NCBI RefSeq assembly: GCF_046297875.1
Contig: NZ_JBKBHD010000001.1
Span: forward strand, 2,418,001 to 2,482,000
Origin: Parvibaculum sp046297875
GTDB lineage: Bacteria; Pseudomonadota; Alphaproteobacteria; Parvibaculales; Parvibaculaceae
Length of the DNA: 64,000 bases
Direction of reading: 5' to 3'
Shown in pieces: positions 50,876-59,972 of this stretch; the stretch's first letter is position 1; each line of letters begins with the position of its first letter. The notes beneath the pieces are model-generated. The model did not search any database. It had not been told where the DNA came from and saw only the letters and a program-made list of their open reading frames with translations. The position numbers and the translations under genes are program-made.

Positions 50876-51001
50876 CAGAAGCTTGGGGATAAGCCGAGAA
50901 ACGGGGTACCGGGCCCATAGGGTGCGGGTTATAAAGGCCAATCGTCCTTCGCTGGCGGGAAAACGGCGAGGGCGCGCGGGGATTTCACTGTTTCGGATCG
51001 G

Positions 51002-51928
51002 ATGCAACAGGCAGTCATGAGCGGGGCGCCTACTGAGAGCGACGCTGACGGCGGATCGCAGCCCAACGAGGCTGTCATGCCGGATGATGCTGCCTCGACT
51101 TTCGAGGAAGGCGCGCCCCGCTCCGCCGTGGAGCCGGATGAGAATACGCTGATCGTCGATCTCGACGGGTTCGAGGGGCCGCTCGACGTGCTGCTGATGC
51201 TGGCGCGCAACCAGAAGGTCGACCTCACCCGTATTTCGATTCTGAAGCTTGCCGAGCAATATCTCGACTTCATCACGCAGGCCAAGCGGATGGAGCTCGA
51301 TCTCGCCGCCGACTATCTTGTGATGGCGTCCTGGCTCGCCTTCCTCAAGTCGAAACTTCTGCTTCCGCCGCCCGAGGAGGAAGAAGGCCCTAGCGGTGCC
51401 GAAATGGCGGCGCGGTTGGCCTTCCAGCTTCAGCGGCTCGAAGCCATGCGCAAGGTCTCGGTGGAGATTTTCGCGCGGCGCTGCAGGATGGGCATACATG
51501 TGTTTCCGCGCGGGGCACCGGAGGGCATTCGCCTGATAAAAACAAGCGAGTATCAGGGAACGCTCTATGAGCTTCTCAAGTCCTATTCCGATCAGCGCCT
51601 GAAAGGCCACGAGACGAAATGGGAGCCGAAGCGCCTGCCGATCATGGCGATCGAGGCCGCGCGGCACCGGCTCGAACGCATGATGGGCATGATGTTCGAC
51701 TGGGGCCGGATCGACAGTTTCATGCCCATGGACGACATGTCGCCGGCCATGCGCCGCTCCGCCATTGCCAGCACTTTCAGCGCGGCGCTGGTTTTGGCCA
51801 AGGACGGGTTGATGGAAATTCGCCAGTCCGGTGCCTTCGGACCCGTTTTTGTGCGCCGCCGCGAACCGAAACCAGATCAAATGCCGTCCGAGCCGGAGGG
51901 CGAGACTGAGAAGACCGAAGATGAATGA
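51002..51928 (+). CDS. scpA: Segregation and condensation protein A
   Basis: A 308-residue kleisin. The N-terminal SMC-binding domain follows a ~45-residue acidic leader and begins VDLDGFEGPLDVLLMLARNQ; DLAADYLVMASWLAFLKSKL is the family hallmark (about 100-119). The C-terminal winged helix contains VLAKDGLMEIRQSGAFGPVF. With ScpB and SMC it condenses and segregates the chromosome. An ATG five codons later is another possible start. It overlaps scpB by eight bases. Confidence 0.94.
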   Translation: MQQAVMSGAPTESDADGGSQPNEAVMPDDAASTFEEGAPRSAVEPDENTLIVDLDGFEGPLDVLLMLARNQKVDLTRISILKLAEQYLDFITQAKRMELDLAADYLVMASWLAFLKSKLLLPPPEEEEGPSGAEMAARLAFQLQRLEAMRKVSVEIFARRCRMGIHVFPRGAPEGIRLIKTSEYQGTLYELLKSYSDQRLKGHETKWEPKRLPIMAIEAARHRLERMMGMMFDWGRIDSFMPMDDMSPAMRRSAIASTFSAALVLAKDGLMEIRQSGAFGPVFVRRREPKPDQMPSEPEGETEKTEDE

Positions 51929-52748
51929 CGAGACCAGCGTGAGCGAAGCCGAAGACGGGATCGACGAGGCACCGGAAGATGCCGAGTTGCCTTCGGAGGG
52001 TGACGAAGAAGAACCCGACAGTGAGGAAGCCGCGTTCGACGAAGAGGCGGAGGATGCGGCCGAGAACGTCGTGCGTTTTCCAGGCAATGCGGCAGATCAC
52101 GCGCAGCTGATGCGGATGGCGGAGGCGCTGCTGTTTGCTGCCGCCGAGCCGCTCGATATCGACAGCATCGCCGGGCGGCTGCCCGAAGGGGCGGATGTCG
52201 GCGCGGTGATCGAGGATCTGCAAAAGGCCTATGAAAACCGTGGCGTCCATCTCGTCCGGATCGCGAACAAGTGGATGTTCCGTACGGCCGACGATCTTTC
52301 ATTTCTTATGGAGCGCGAGGCGGTCGAACAGAAGAAGCTCTCCCGCGCGGCCATGGAGACTCTTGCGATCATTGCCTATCACCAGCCTGCGACCCGCGCC
52401 GAAATCGAGGAAATCCGCGGCGTTTCGGTCTCGAAGGGGACGATCGACGTTCTAATGGAGACAGGCTGGGTGAGGCTGCGCGGCCGCAAGAAGACGCCGG
52501 GCCGCCCTGTGACCTACGGCACGACCGAGGCCTTCCTTGTTCATTTCGGGCTCGAGAGCGTCGGCGATCTTCCGGGCATGGATGAACTCAAGGCGGCTGG
52601 CCTGCTCGATGGGCGGCTTCCCCCCGGTTTCGACATTCCGAGCCCGAGCGATACGGGCGGCGAGGGCGATGGCGACTTCTCGGATGAAGAAGAATATGGC
52701 GACTCGCTCGATGAACATCTTGCTCAGGATGCTGCCCGCGAAGATTGA
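51921..52748 (+). CDS. scpB: Segregation and condensation protein B
   Basis: A 275-residue double winged-helix protein with acidic tails on both ends (about 1-48 and 235-275). The core starts LMRMAEALLFAAAEPLDIDS; ETLAIIAYHQPATRAEIEEI and GRPVTYGTTEAFLVHFGLES are typical. It dimerises and binds ScpA in the condensin complex. The start is inside scpA in another frame, giving translational coupling. The acidic extensions are longer than in Gram-positive ScpB. Confidence 0.94.
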   Translation: MNDETSVSEAEDGIDEAPEDAELPSEGDEEEPDSEEAAFDEEAEDAAENVVRFPGNAADHAQLMRMAEALLFAAAEPLDIDSIAGRLPEGADVGAVIEDLQKAYENRGVHLVRIANKWMFRTADDLSFLMEREAVEQKKLSRAAMETLAIIAYHQPATRAEIEEIRGVSVSKGTIDVLMETGWVRLRGRKKTPGRPVTYGTTEAFLVHFGLESVGDLPGMDELKAAGLLDGRLPPGFDIPSPSDTGGEGDGDFSDEEEYGDSLDEHLAQDAARED

Positions 52749-52953
52749 CCGGGTTAAACCGCTTTCTCAAGTGCGTCCTGAAGCAAACATATTTTCAGTG
52801 TATTAGAGAGGTGTGTTAACCATATCTCTTTACTCAAGCCGCCAGCGTTTTGCCGGGATTGATGTCGCAATTTTTGCGCGGAACGCCCATATTGGGCCGA
52901 GGTAGTGCTTCATTCTAGCAAGGGCGCGGTTTTCTGCGCCCCTGGAGATCAAA

Positions 52954-53184
52954 ATGCCGGGTTGGACTCAAATTCTCATCGTGCTCGTGCTGATCGTGTT
53001 GCTGTTCGGCCGGGGCAAGATTTCCGACATGATGGGCGACGTTGCGAAGGGCATTCGCAGCTTCAAAAAGGGCCTCGCCGACGAGGACGATGGCCAGACC
53101 GCCAAATCCGAGCCCAAGACGATCGACGCCTCTGTGTCGCACGAGGACAGCGCCGAGGCGAAGAACAAGGCGTCGCAAGGCTAA
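52954..53184 (+). CDS. tatA: Twin-arginine translocase subunit TatA
   Basis: A 76-residue protein: one transmembrane helix (about 5-20), the hinge LLFGRGKISD, an amphipathic helix (MMGDVAKGIRSFKKGL) and a charged tail. It forms the pore element of the Tat system that exports folded proteins. A 205-bp gap with a TTAACCAT site precedes it, so tatABC probably starts a new transcription unit after scpB. Confidence 0.95.
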   Translation: MPGWTQILIVLVLIVLLFGRGKISDMMGDVAKGIRSFKKGLADEDDGQTAKSEPKTIDASVSHEDSAEAKNKASQG

Positions 53185-53245
53185 CATTTGACGCGCGGGT
53201 GCCGGGCTTACCGCCCGGCGCGGCGCAGGCAATTCGGTACGCCTC

Positions 53246-53716
53246 ATGTTCGATATCGGCTGGTCTGAGCTGCTTCTGATTGCAGCCATCGCGATCATTT
53301 TCGTGGGTCCGAAGGACCTGCCGAAAATGATGCGGACGGTCGGCCAGTATGTTGCCAAGGTGCGGGGCATTGCCCGCGAGTTCCAGAGTTCCTTCGATGA
53401 GCTGGCCCGCGAGACGGAACTTGAGGAGCTTCGCAAGGAAGTGGCCTCCCTGAAGAACCACGCGACGAAGCCGCTCCGCTCGCTCCAGGATGAGATCATC
53501 AAGCCGGTCAAGATCGGCGGTGGCGGTGCAGGCGCCGATGCGGCGGCGGCTTCCGCCGCGCGCGCCGAGGAGGAGAAGGCAGAGGCGGAACGGCTCGATA
53601 CAAGCAGCGTTTCGGACGGTATTGCGGCATCGATCCGCGAGGCGGAAGAGATCGAGGCGTTCGGGGCGAGTGATCCGGCAGCCCCCGCTGCAATGACCGG
53701 GCAATCCCGCGAATGA
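53246..53716 (+). CDS. tatB: Twin-arginine translocase subunit TatB
   Basis: A 156-residue protein with an N-terminal membrane helix and the TatB signature GWSELLLIAAIAIIFVGPKD (about 5-24), including the conserved proline, followed by KMMRTVGQYVAKVRGIAREF. The tail is a long alanine/glutamate-rich coil. TatB binds twin-arginine signal peptides with TatC. It is 61 bases after tatA and 10 before tatC. Confidence 0.95.
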   Translation: MFDIGWSELLLIAAIAIIFVGPKDLPKMMRTVGQYVAKVRGIAREFQSSFDELARETELEELRKEVASLKNHATKPLRSLQDEIIKPVKIGGGGAGADAAAASAARAEEEKAEAERLDTSSVSDGIAASIREAEEIEAFGASDPAAPAAMTGQSRE

Positions 53717-53726
53717 GCGTGCCCGA

Positions 53727-54551
53727 ATGAGTGCCATGTCAGCCGAGCCCAACCCTGACGACGAGATCGAGGCCTCGCGCGCGCCTCTGCTCGATCACCT
53801 GATCGAGCTGCGCGCGCGGCTTATCAAGGTGATGATCGCCTTCATCATCGCCTTTGGCATCTGCTTCTTCTTTTCAAAGGACATCTTCAACTTCCTCGTC
53901 GAGCCCTATAACAGGATCGTGGCGGAGGAAGGCGGGGCGCATCTGATCTATACCGCGCCGCAGGAGTTCTTCATCACCCGGCTCAAGCTTTCCATGTTCG
54001 GGGCTGTCTTCATCGCCTTTCCGATCATCGCCGGGCAGATCTACATGTTCGTCGCGCCGGGCCTCTACAAGCATGAGCGCGGCGCCTTCATCCCCTATCT
54101 GATCGCAACGCCGATCCTGTTCCTCATGGGGTCGGGGCTCGTCTATTTCGGTGCGCTGCCCATCGCTCTCAATTTCTTTGTTGGCATGGAGCAGGCGGGC
54201 GGCGATGGCGAGGCGACGATCGAGGCCCTCTACAAGGTCAGCGAATATCTGAGCCTCGTGATGGCCTTCATTCTGGCCTTTGGCATCTGCTTCCAGTTAC
54301 CGGTGATCCTGACGTTGCTGGCGCGGGCAGGGATCGTCAATTCCGCCCAGCTCAAGCGGGGGCGGCGTTATGCCATTGTCATCATCTTTGCTGTGGCCGC
54401 CTTCCTGACACCCCCTGATTTCTTCAGCCAGATCGCGCTCGGTGTGCCGACGCTGCTGCTCTACGAGATTTCCATTTTCAGCGTCCGCTGGATGGAAAAG
54501 AAGAAAGAAACGGCGGAGGCAGAGGGCGAGCCGGAGGCTGAAGAGGCCTGA
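53727..54551 (+). CDS. tatC: Twin-arginine translocase subunit TatC
   Basis: A 274-residue protein with six predicted membrane helices. The N-terminal APLLDHLIELRARLIKVMIA and FIAFPIIAGQIYMFVAPGLY match the TatC family. It is the receptor for twin-arginine signals. The last residues form a charged tail rich in Glu and Ala. An internal ATG three codons in is another possible start. Confidence 0.95.
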   Translation: MSAMSAEPNPDDEIEASRAPLLDHLIELRARLIKVMIAFIIAFGICFFFSKDIFNFLVEPYNRIVAEEGGAHLIYTAPQEFFITRLKLSMFGAVFIAFPIIAGQIYMFVAPGLYKHERGAFIPYLIATPILFLMGSGLVYFGALPIALNFFVGMEQAGGDGEATIEALYKVSEYLSLVMAFILAFGICFQLPVILTLLARAGIVNSAQLKRGRRYAIVIIFAVAAFLTPPDFFSQIALGVPTLLLYEISIFSVRWMEKKKETAEAEGEPEAEEA

Positions 54552-54687
54552 TCCCGCGCCCGGCCTTGTCTGGACGCTCCGGGCCTTTCCGCCTATACAG
54601 GGCGCCGAAAGCGGGCCGGGTGGCTGCGGCCTGATTCGGCCCGGTATCCTGCCTCGTTCCGCGACATTTTTCCCTTTTCGAGGTGTC

Positions 54688-55995
54688 ATGTTCGACATCA
54701 AAGCCATCCGCGAAGACGCCCAGGCCTTCGACGCGGGCCTCGCCAAGCGCGGGCTTGAACCGCAGTCCGCTCGCCTGATCGAGATCGACGAACGCCGCCG
54801 CGCCATCATTACCTCGCTGCAAGAATTGCAGCAGCGCCGCAACGATGCCTCGAAGCAGATCGGCCAGGCCAAGGCGAAAAAGGACGAGGCGCTGGCCCAG
54901 AGGCTGATGGACGAAGTGGCGAGCATCAAAAGCGCCATTCAGGAGGGCGAGGAGCAGGAGCGCACGGCCAACGCCGAGCTTGAAACCGCGCTCGCCTCGA
55001 TCCCCAATATTCCGCAGGACGATGTGCCTGTCGGCCCGGACGAGAGCGCCAATGTAGTGCGGCACACGCATGGCGCCGCTCGGGCGATGAATTTCGCCGC
55101 GAAGGAACATTTTGAGCTTGGCGAGGCGCTCGGGCTCATGGATTTCGAGACGGCGGCGAAAATGTCCGGCGCACGCTTCACGGTGCTGAAGGGGCCGCTC
55201 GCGCGGCTCGAGCGCGCCATCGGCAATTTCATGGTCGATCTGCACACAAGCGAGTTCGGCTACGAAGAAGTGATGCCGCCGCTGATGGTGCGCGATGACG
55301 CCATGTTCGGTACGGCGCAGCTTCCGAAGTTTGCCGACGATCAGTTTGCGACATTCAAAGGACAGAGCAGGGACGATCAGGAAAAGTACTGGCTGATCCC
55401 GACCGCTGAAGTGCCGCTGACAAATCTCGTGCGCGAGAGCATTCTCGCGGAAGAGGAACTGCCGAAGCGCTTTACCGCCTACACGGCCTGCTTCCGCGCC
55501 GAGGCGGGCGCGGCGGGGCGAGATACGCGCGGCATGATTCGTCAGCACCAGTTTTCCAAGGTGGAACTCGTTTCGATTACCACGCCGGAAAAATCCGGCG
55601 AGGAGCATGAGCGGATGCTCAGCTGCGCCGAGGAAGTGCTGAAACGGCTCGACCTGCATTACCGCGTCATGGTGCTGTCGACCGGCGATATGGGCTTTGC
55701 CTCGCGCAAGACCTATGACATCGAGGTCTGGCTGCCGGGGCAGAATGCGTTTCGCGAGATTTCGTCCTGCTCTGTCTGCGGCGACTTCCAGGCGCGGCGG
55801 ATGAATGCGCGCTACCGGCCGAAGGGCGGGAAGGGAACGCGCTTCGTGCATACGCTGAACGGCTCGGGCCTTGCGGTTGGACGCACGCTGATCGCCGTCA
55901 TGGAGAACTACCAGCAGGAGGACGGCTCCATTGCCGTGCCGGAGGTGCTGCGGCCTTACATGGGCGGGATGGAGGTTATTGCGGCACATGGCTAA
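54688..55995 (+). CDS. serS: Seryl-tRNA synthetase
   Basis: A 435-residue class II synthetase. The N-terminal coiled-coil arm binds tRNA-Ser; motif 2 is FRAEAGAAGRDTRGMIRQHQ (about 270-289) and motif 3 is NGSGLAVGRTLIAVMEN. It charges tRNA-Ser (and tRNA-Sec where present). I chose the ATG preceded by GAGG that gives MFDIKAIREDAQAFDAGLAK; upstream codons run into tatC. Its 3' end overlaps surE by eight bases. Confidence 0.95.
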   Translation: MFDIKAIREDAQAFDAGLAKRGLEPQSARLIEIDERRRAIITSLQELQQRRNDASKQIGQAKAKKDEALAQRLMDEVASIKSAIQEGEEQERTANAELETALASIPNIPQDDVPVGPDESANVVRHTHGAARAMNFAAKEHFELGEALGLMDFETAAKMSGARFTVLKGPLARLERAIGNFMVDLHTSEFGYEEVMPPLMVRDDAMFGTAQLPKFADDQFATFKGQSRDDQEKYWLIPTAEVPLTNLVRESILAEEELPKRFTAYTACFRAEAGAAGRDTRGMIRQHQFSKVELVSITTPEKSGEEHERMLSCAEEVLKRLDLHYRVMVLSTGDMGFASRKTYDIEVWLPGQNAFREISSCSVCGDFQARRMNARYRPKGGKGTRFVHTLNGSGLAVGRTLIAVMENYQQEDGSIAVPEVLRPYMGGMEVIAAHG

Positions 55996-56809
55996 GTCTG
56001 TAACCAAGGGCCTGCGTATTCTGGTCACGAATGATGACGGTATCCATGCGCCGGGACTGAAGTCGCTGGAGAAGATTGCGCGCAAGCTTTCTTCCGATGT
56101 CTGGGTCGTCGCGCCGGAAGAAGAGCAGAGCGGCTCGGCGCATTCGCTGTCGCTCGCCAATCCGCTCAGGGTGCGAAAGCTCTCCGCGAAGAAATATGCG
56201 GTGCGCGGTACACCATCCGATTGTGTGCTGATGGCGGTGCGGCACATCATGATGGAGACGCCGCCCGATCTCGTTCTTTCGGGAATCAATCGCGGGCAGA
56301 ACATTGCCGACGACGTGACCTATTCGGGCACCATCGCTGCGGCGATGGAAGGGACGCAGCTTGGGGTTCCCTCGATTGCCCTCAGCCAGGCTTTCGGTTT
56401 TTCCGGCCATGCCAATGTGAAGTGGGCGACAGCGGAGCAATTCGCACCGGAGATCGTCGAGAAGCTCGTCGCTGCAGGCTGGCCGACGGAAGTGCTTATC
56501 AATGTGAATTTCCCGGATGTCGTGCCCGCCTCCGTCACCGGCATCGAGGTCACGCGGCAGGGCAAGCGCGATCAGTCGCTCGTCCGGGTCGAAGAGCGGA
56601 TCGACGCCCGCAACAACCCTTATTACTGGCTCGGCTTTGAGCGCATTCTGAGCAACCCGCCGCAGGGGACCGATCTCCGGGCGATCTATGAGGGACGGAT
56701 TTCGATTACACCGCTCCATATGGATCTCACGCATATGCGGACCTCGAAGGCCCTGAGCGATGCGCTCGGCTCGCTTGCGCGCCCACGCAAGCCGCGCAGC
56801 AAGGGCTGA
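55988..56809 (+). CDS. surE: 5'-nucleotidase SurE
   Basis: A 273-residue metal-dependent phosphatase. The nucleophile region RILVTNDDGIHAPGLKSLEK (about 10-29) carries the Asp-Asp metal site; SGINRGQNIADDVTYSGTIA supplies the asparagine ligand. It dephosphorylates nucleoside monophosphates and exopolyphosphate. It overlaps serS and is followed by pcm after 11 bases, a classic surE-pcm pair. Confidence 0.94.
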   Translation: MAKSVTKGLRILVTNDDGIHAPGLKSLEKIARKLSSDVWVVAPEEEQSGSAHSLSLANPLRVRKLSAKKYAVRGTPSDCVLMAVRHIMMETPPDLVLSGINRGQNIADDVTYSGTIAAAMEGTQLGVPSIALSQAFGFSGHANVKWATAEQFAPEIVEKLVAAGWPTEVLINVNFPDVVPASVTGIEVTRQGKRDQSLVRVEERIDARNNPYYWLGFERILSNPPQGTDLRAIYEGRISITPLHMDLTHMRTSKALSDALGSLARPRKPRSKG

Positions 56810-56820
56810 CCGGAAAACGC

Positions 56821-57489
56821 GTGAACGAAACCGCAATCATGGACGAAATCGAGCACGAGAAGATCGAACTCATTATGGGGCTGCGCAAGCAGGGCATCCG
56901 AGACAACCGCGTGCTGTCCGCGATTGAGCGTGTGCCGCGAGAGAAATTCATTGCCGCGACCTTCCGCAAGCAGGCCTATGAGGACCATGCGCTGCCCATC
57001 GAATGCGGGCAGACGATCAGCCAACCCTACGTCGTGGCCTACATGACCGAGCAGCTTCATGTTGGCGAGCGAATGAAGGTGCTCGAAGTGGGCACGGGCT
57101 CAGGCTATCAGGCGGCGGTTCTGGCGAAGCTCTGCCGCCGGGTCTACACGATCGAACGCTACCGGACCCTGCTCAACGATGCGCTGAAGCGATTCGACGA
57201 ATTGCGTCTCCATAACATCACCGCGAAGGTCGGCGATGGCGCAAAGGGCTGGCCGGAGCAGGCGCCCTTCGATCGGATCATCGTGACGGCAGCAGCGCCG
57301 GCCGTGCCGCAGGCGCTGGTCGATCAGTTGAAGGAAGGCGGCTTGATGATTGTTCCGGTTGCCATTTCGGGCAGCCGGGGCGAGCAAAAGCTTGTGCGGA
57401 TCGAACGAACCGCCGAAGGTGTGAAGAGGGAAGAACTCTTGGCGGTGCGTTTCGTGCCGCTGGTCGAGGGTGTTGCCAAGGAGTCCTGA
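56821..57489 (+). CDS. pcm: Protein-L-isoaspartate O-methyltransferase
   Basis: A 222-residue SAM methyltransferase. The substrate-recognition motif GQTISQPYVVAYMTEQL (about 61-77) and SAM motif VLEVGTGSGYQAAVLAKL (about 87-104) are intact. It starts repair of isoaspartyl residues in damaged proteins. The GTG start has GGAAA upstream; an ATG six codons later is possible. In contrast to the PCMT-like protein at 32970, this copy keeps the canonical motif. Confidence 0.93.
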   Translation: MNETAIMDEIEHEKIELIMGLRKQGIRDNRVLSAIERVPREKFIAATFRKQAYEDHALPIECGQTISQPYVVAYMTEQLHVGERMKVLEVGTGSGYQAAVLAKLCRRVYTIERYRTLLNDALKRFDELRLHNITAKVGDGAKGWPEQAPFDRIIVTAAAPAVPQALVDQLKEGGLMIVPVAISGSRGEQKLVRIERTAEGVKREELLAVRFVPLVEGVAKES

Positions 57490-57530
57490 ACGGCGGATTC
57501 TGATCCGATTGCGGCGGTGGACGAGGCCCT

Positions 57531-58523
57531 ATGGGACGGTTCGACGAGATGCGGAAGATGGTGCAGCGAGGGGCAGTCCTCTCGCTGGCGCTTGTCGTTG
57601 CCGCATGCAGCAGCGGCGAACGTCCATGGTGGGATGGCGGCTCCTCGGGCCGCTCACCCTCGCCGGTGTCGCGGCCCGTCGAAACGATGCATCCCGGCGG
57701 CACCTATGTCGTCAAGCGCGGCGACACGGTCTACAGCATCGCTCGCGCCCATAATGTGCCGGTGCGCTCCGTTATCGATGCGAACAGGCTTGCGGCGCCT
57801 TACAAGATCGAGGTCGGGCAGCGGCTGACGATCCCCGCCGGCCGCTTCCATATCGTGCAGCGCGGCGACACGGTTTCCGGCATTTCGCGGCAATACAATG
57901 TAGGCGTGGCCGCGCTGACCAGCCTCAACCGGATACCGCCGCCCTATACGATCAAGGTGGGCGAACGGCTTCAAATTCCGGCATCGCAGCACCAGAGCCA
58001 GACCGCATCGTCATCGCCAGCGCAAGGTGGAACAGGCGTCCCGCTTGCGCGGCCGGCCGCAGGCGCTGCCGTCGCCTCGTTGCCACCGCCAACCGCTTCG
58101 ACGCCGACCGTACCGCGCGACCCGCTGCCTGCACCGCCGGTGGCGACCGGCGGGTTCCAGTGGCCGATCCAGGGCAAGATCCTGTCGACCTTCGGCCCCA
58201 AGGCGAACGGTCTTCACAATGACGGCATCAATATCGCCGCAGAAATGGGCGCGCCGGTGAAGGCTTCGCAAAGCGGTGTCGTTGCCTATGCGGGTAATGA
58301 GCTGAAGGGCTATGGCAATCTGCTGCTCATTCGCCACGACAACGGCTGGGTCACTGCCTATGCGCATAACAGCAAGCTGCTGGTCAGCCGCGGCGACACG
58401 GTGATGCGGGGGCAGACGATCGCTCATGCGGGCAATACCGGCAGCGTGGTGACGCCGCAGGTGCATTTCGAAGTGCGTCAGGGTGCCAAGGCCATCGACC
58501 CGCAATCAGTCATCGGCATGTAG
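57531..58523 (+). CDS. LysM/M23 (LytM-type) lipoprotein, NlpD/DipM-like
   Basis: A 330-residue lipoprotein with lipobox LVVAAC (Cys near residue 26). Two LysM domains follow (about 56-103 and 104-150), then a Pro/Ala linker, then an M23 domain (about 206-328). Where active LytM enzymes have HxxxD, the sequence reads NDGIN in LHNDGINIAAEMGAPVKA, and HxH reads QVH, so two of three zinc ligands are lost. It is probably a non-catalytic activator of wall amidases at division, as for NlpD. Its position after surE-pcm matches E. coli nlpD. Confidence 0.9.
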   Translation: MGRFDEMRKMVQRGAVLSLALVVAACSSGERPWWDGGSSGRSPSPVSRPVETMHPGGTYVVKRGDTVYSIARAHNVPVRSVIDANRLAAPYKIEVGQRLTIPAGRFHIVQRGDTVSGISRQYNVGVAALTSLNRIPPPYTIKVGERLQIPASQHQSQTASSSPAQGGTGVPLARPAAGAAVASLPPPTASTPTVPRDPLPAPPVATGGFQWPIQGKILSTFGPKANGLHNDGINIAAEMGAPVKASQSGVVAYAGNELKGYGNLLLIRHDNGWVTAYAHNSKLLVSRGDTVMRGQTIAHAGNTGSVVTPQVHFEVRQGAKAIDPQSVIGM

Positions 58524-58532
58524 CCGCGGCCA

Positions 58533-59393
58533 TCAATCCAGCGTCTGCCCGAGGCGTCCTGCCAGGTCCTGGATGAATTGCCAGGCGACGCGGCCGGAGC
58601 GCGCGCCGCGCGTCGCTGCCCATTCGATGGCTTCGGCCTCAAGCTCCTCGCTTCCGATCTTCAGTTCAAAGTGTTTCGCATAGCCCTCGACCATGCCGAG
58701 GTAATCCGCCTGGCTGCAATTGTGGAAACCGAGCCAGAGGCCGAAACGGTCTGAAAGCGAGACCTTTTCCTCAACTGCCTCCGATGGATTGATCGCGGTC
58801 GATCGCTCGTTCTCCATCATGTCGCGCGGCATCAGGTGGCGCCGGTTCGATGTGGCATAGAAAATCGCATTTTTCGGGCGGCCCTCAATGCCGCCTTCGA
58901 GAACGGCCTTCAGCGATTTGTAGCTTGTATCGTCATGGTCGAAGGAAAGGTCGTCGCAAAAGACGATGGCGCGCCGATCCTGGTTGCGCAGCAGCGTCAT
59001 GAGGCGGGGCAGGCTCTCGATATCCTCGCGGTGGATCTCGATCAGAATGAGGCTCCTGGGAGCCTCTGCGTTGACCGCTGCATGAGCCGCCTTGACGAGT
59101 GAGCTCTTGCCCATGCCGCGCGCGCCCCAGAGAAGCGCATTGTTGGCAGGCAGGCCACAGGCAAAACGCCTCGTATTGTCGAGGAGGATGTCGCGAACGC
59201 GATCGACACCCCGGATCAGGGAGAGGTCGACCCGCGCCACTTCGGGTACGGGGACGGGACGGCCCGCCTCGGCATTCCAGACAAAGGCATCTGCGGTATC
59301 GAAGCCGGCGTCCGCCAGGGGAGGCGGCGCGAGCCTTTCGAGCGCCTCTGCGATGCGCTTCAGGAGGTGGGTGCGATCTGGGTCCGGCGTCAT
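58533..59393 (-). CDS. DUF815-family AAA ATPase
   Basis: A 286-residue P-loop ATPase. Walker A is LLWGARGMGKSSLVKAA (about 88-104), Walker B IVFCDDLSFDHDD, and a sensor-1-like ATSNRRHLMP follows. It belongs to the DUF815 family of predicted AAA ATPases whose function is not established. I chose the ATG giving MTPDPDRTHLLKRIAEALER. It is convergent with the LytM lipoprotein gene and divergent from yajC. Confidence 0.85.
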   Translation of the reverse strand: MTPDPDRTHLLKRIAEALERLAPPPLADAGFDTADAFVWNAEAGRPVPVPEVARVDLSLIRGVDRVRDILLDNTRRFACGLPANNALLWGARGMGKSSLVKAAHAAVNAEAPRSLILIEIHREDIESLPRLMTLLRNQDRRAIVFCDDLSFDHDDTSYKSLKAVLEGGIEGRPKNAIFYATSNRRHLMPRDMMENERSTAINPSEAVEEKVSLSDRFGLWLGFHNCSQADYLGMVEGYAKHFELKIGSEELEAEAIEWAATRGARSGRVAWQFIQDLAGRLGQTLD

Positions 59394-59618
59394 GGGCAAG
59401 TCTTGAGGCAGTTGCTGGGTGCGATGGGCGGTGCGGCACCGTAGCACCCGGCGGTCGGGCCGGAAAACTCTCTATATCCAAAAACTTGGGCGTTTCGCCG
59501 GGAGCGGCCGGGTTCGGTTTGCAAATGGCCTTGCGGCCGGTATAGTCCCGCGCAATCAGGAGATTTGCGGCCCCTGTCATTCAGGTTTTGCCGCATGACT
59601 AGCTAACAGGAGATGTTG

Positions 59619-59933
59619 ATGGGCGGCGGCGGTACCAGTGAATTCTTGCTCAATGTCTTTCCGCTGCTCGCGTTTTTCGCGATCATGTATTTCCTGCTGA
59701 TCCGCCCGCAAATGCGCCGGGCGAAGGAACATCGGGAAATGGTGGCGAATGTCCGCCGTGGCGACGTGGTGGTGACGGCGGGCGGCATTGTCGGCAAGGT
59801 CACCAAGGTCGAAGACAATGAGGCCACAGTCGAAATCGCAGAGAATGTCCGCGTTCGCATTGTGAAGACCACGTTGGCCGATGTGCGCTCGAAGTCTGAG
59901 CCGGTGCCCGCGAACACCAACACGCCTTCTTAA
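59619..59933 (+). CDS. yajC: Sec translocon accessory protein YajC
   Basis: A 104-residue protein with one transmembrane helix (FPLLAFFAIMYFLLIRPQMR, about 14-33) and a small cytoplasmic domain with VRRGDVVVTAGGIVGKVTKV, typical of YajC. It associates with SecDF-SecYEG. AGGAG at 59608-59612 favours the ATG at 59619 over one overlapping the ribosome-binding site. It begins yajC-secD-secF. Confidence 0.93.
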   Translation: MGGGGTSEFLLNVFPLLAFFAIMYFLLIRPQMRRAKEHREMVANVRRGDVVVTAGGIVGKVTKVEDNEATVEIAENVRVRIVKTTLADVRSKSEPVPANTNTPS

Positions 59934-59972
59934 GAAAATCACCGAACCTCGGGGGAGGCGGAAGAGACCGGG

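Noticed and set aside
54478..56304. Open frame of about 608 codons antisense to serS and surE
   Set aside because: Both sense genes have complete motifs; the antisense product is an arginine-rich composition artefact.
58524..59618. rpoS expected after an nlpD-like gene
   Set aside because: The next gene is a convergent DUF815 ATPase; no sigma-factor motifs occur here, as expected outside Gamma- and Betaproteobacteria.
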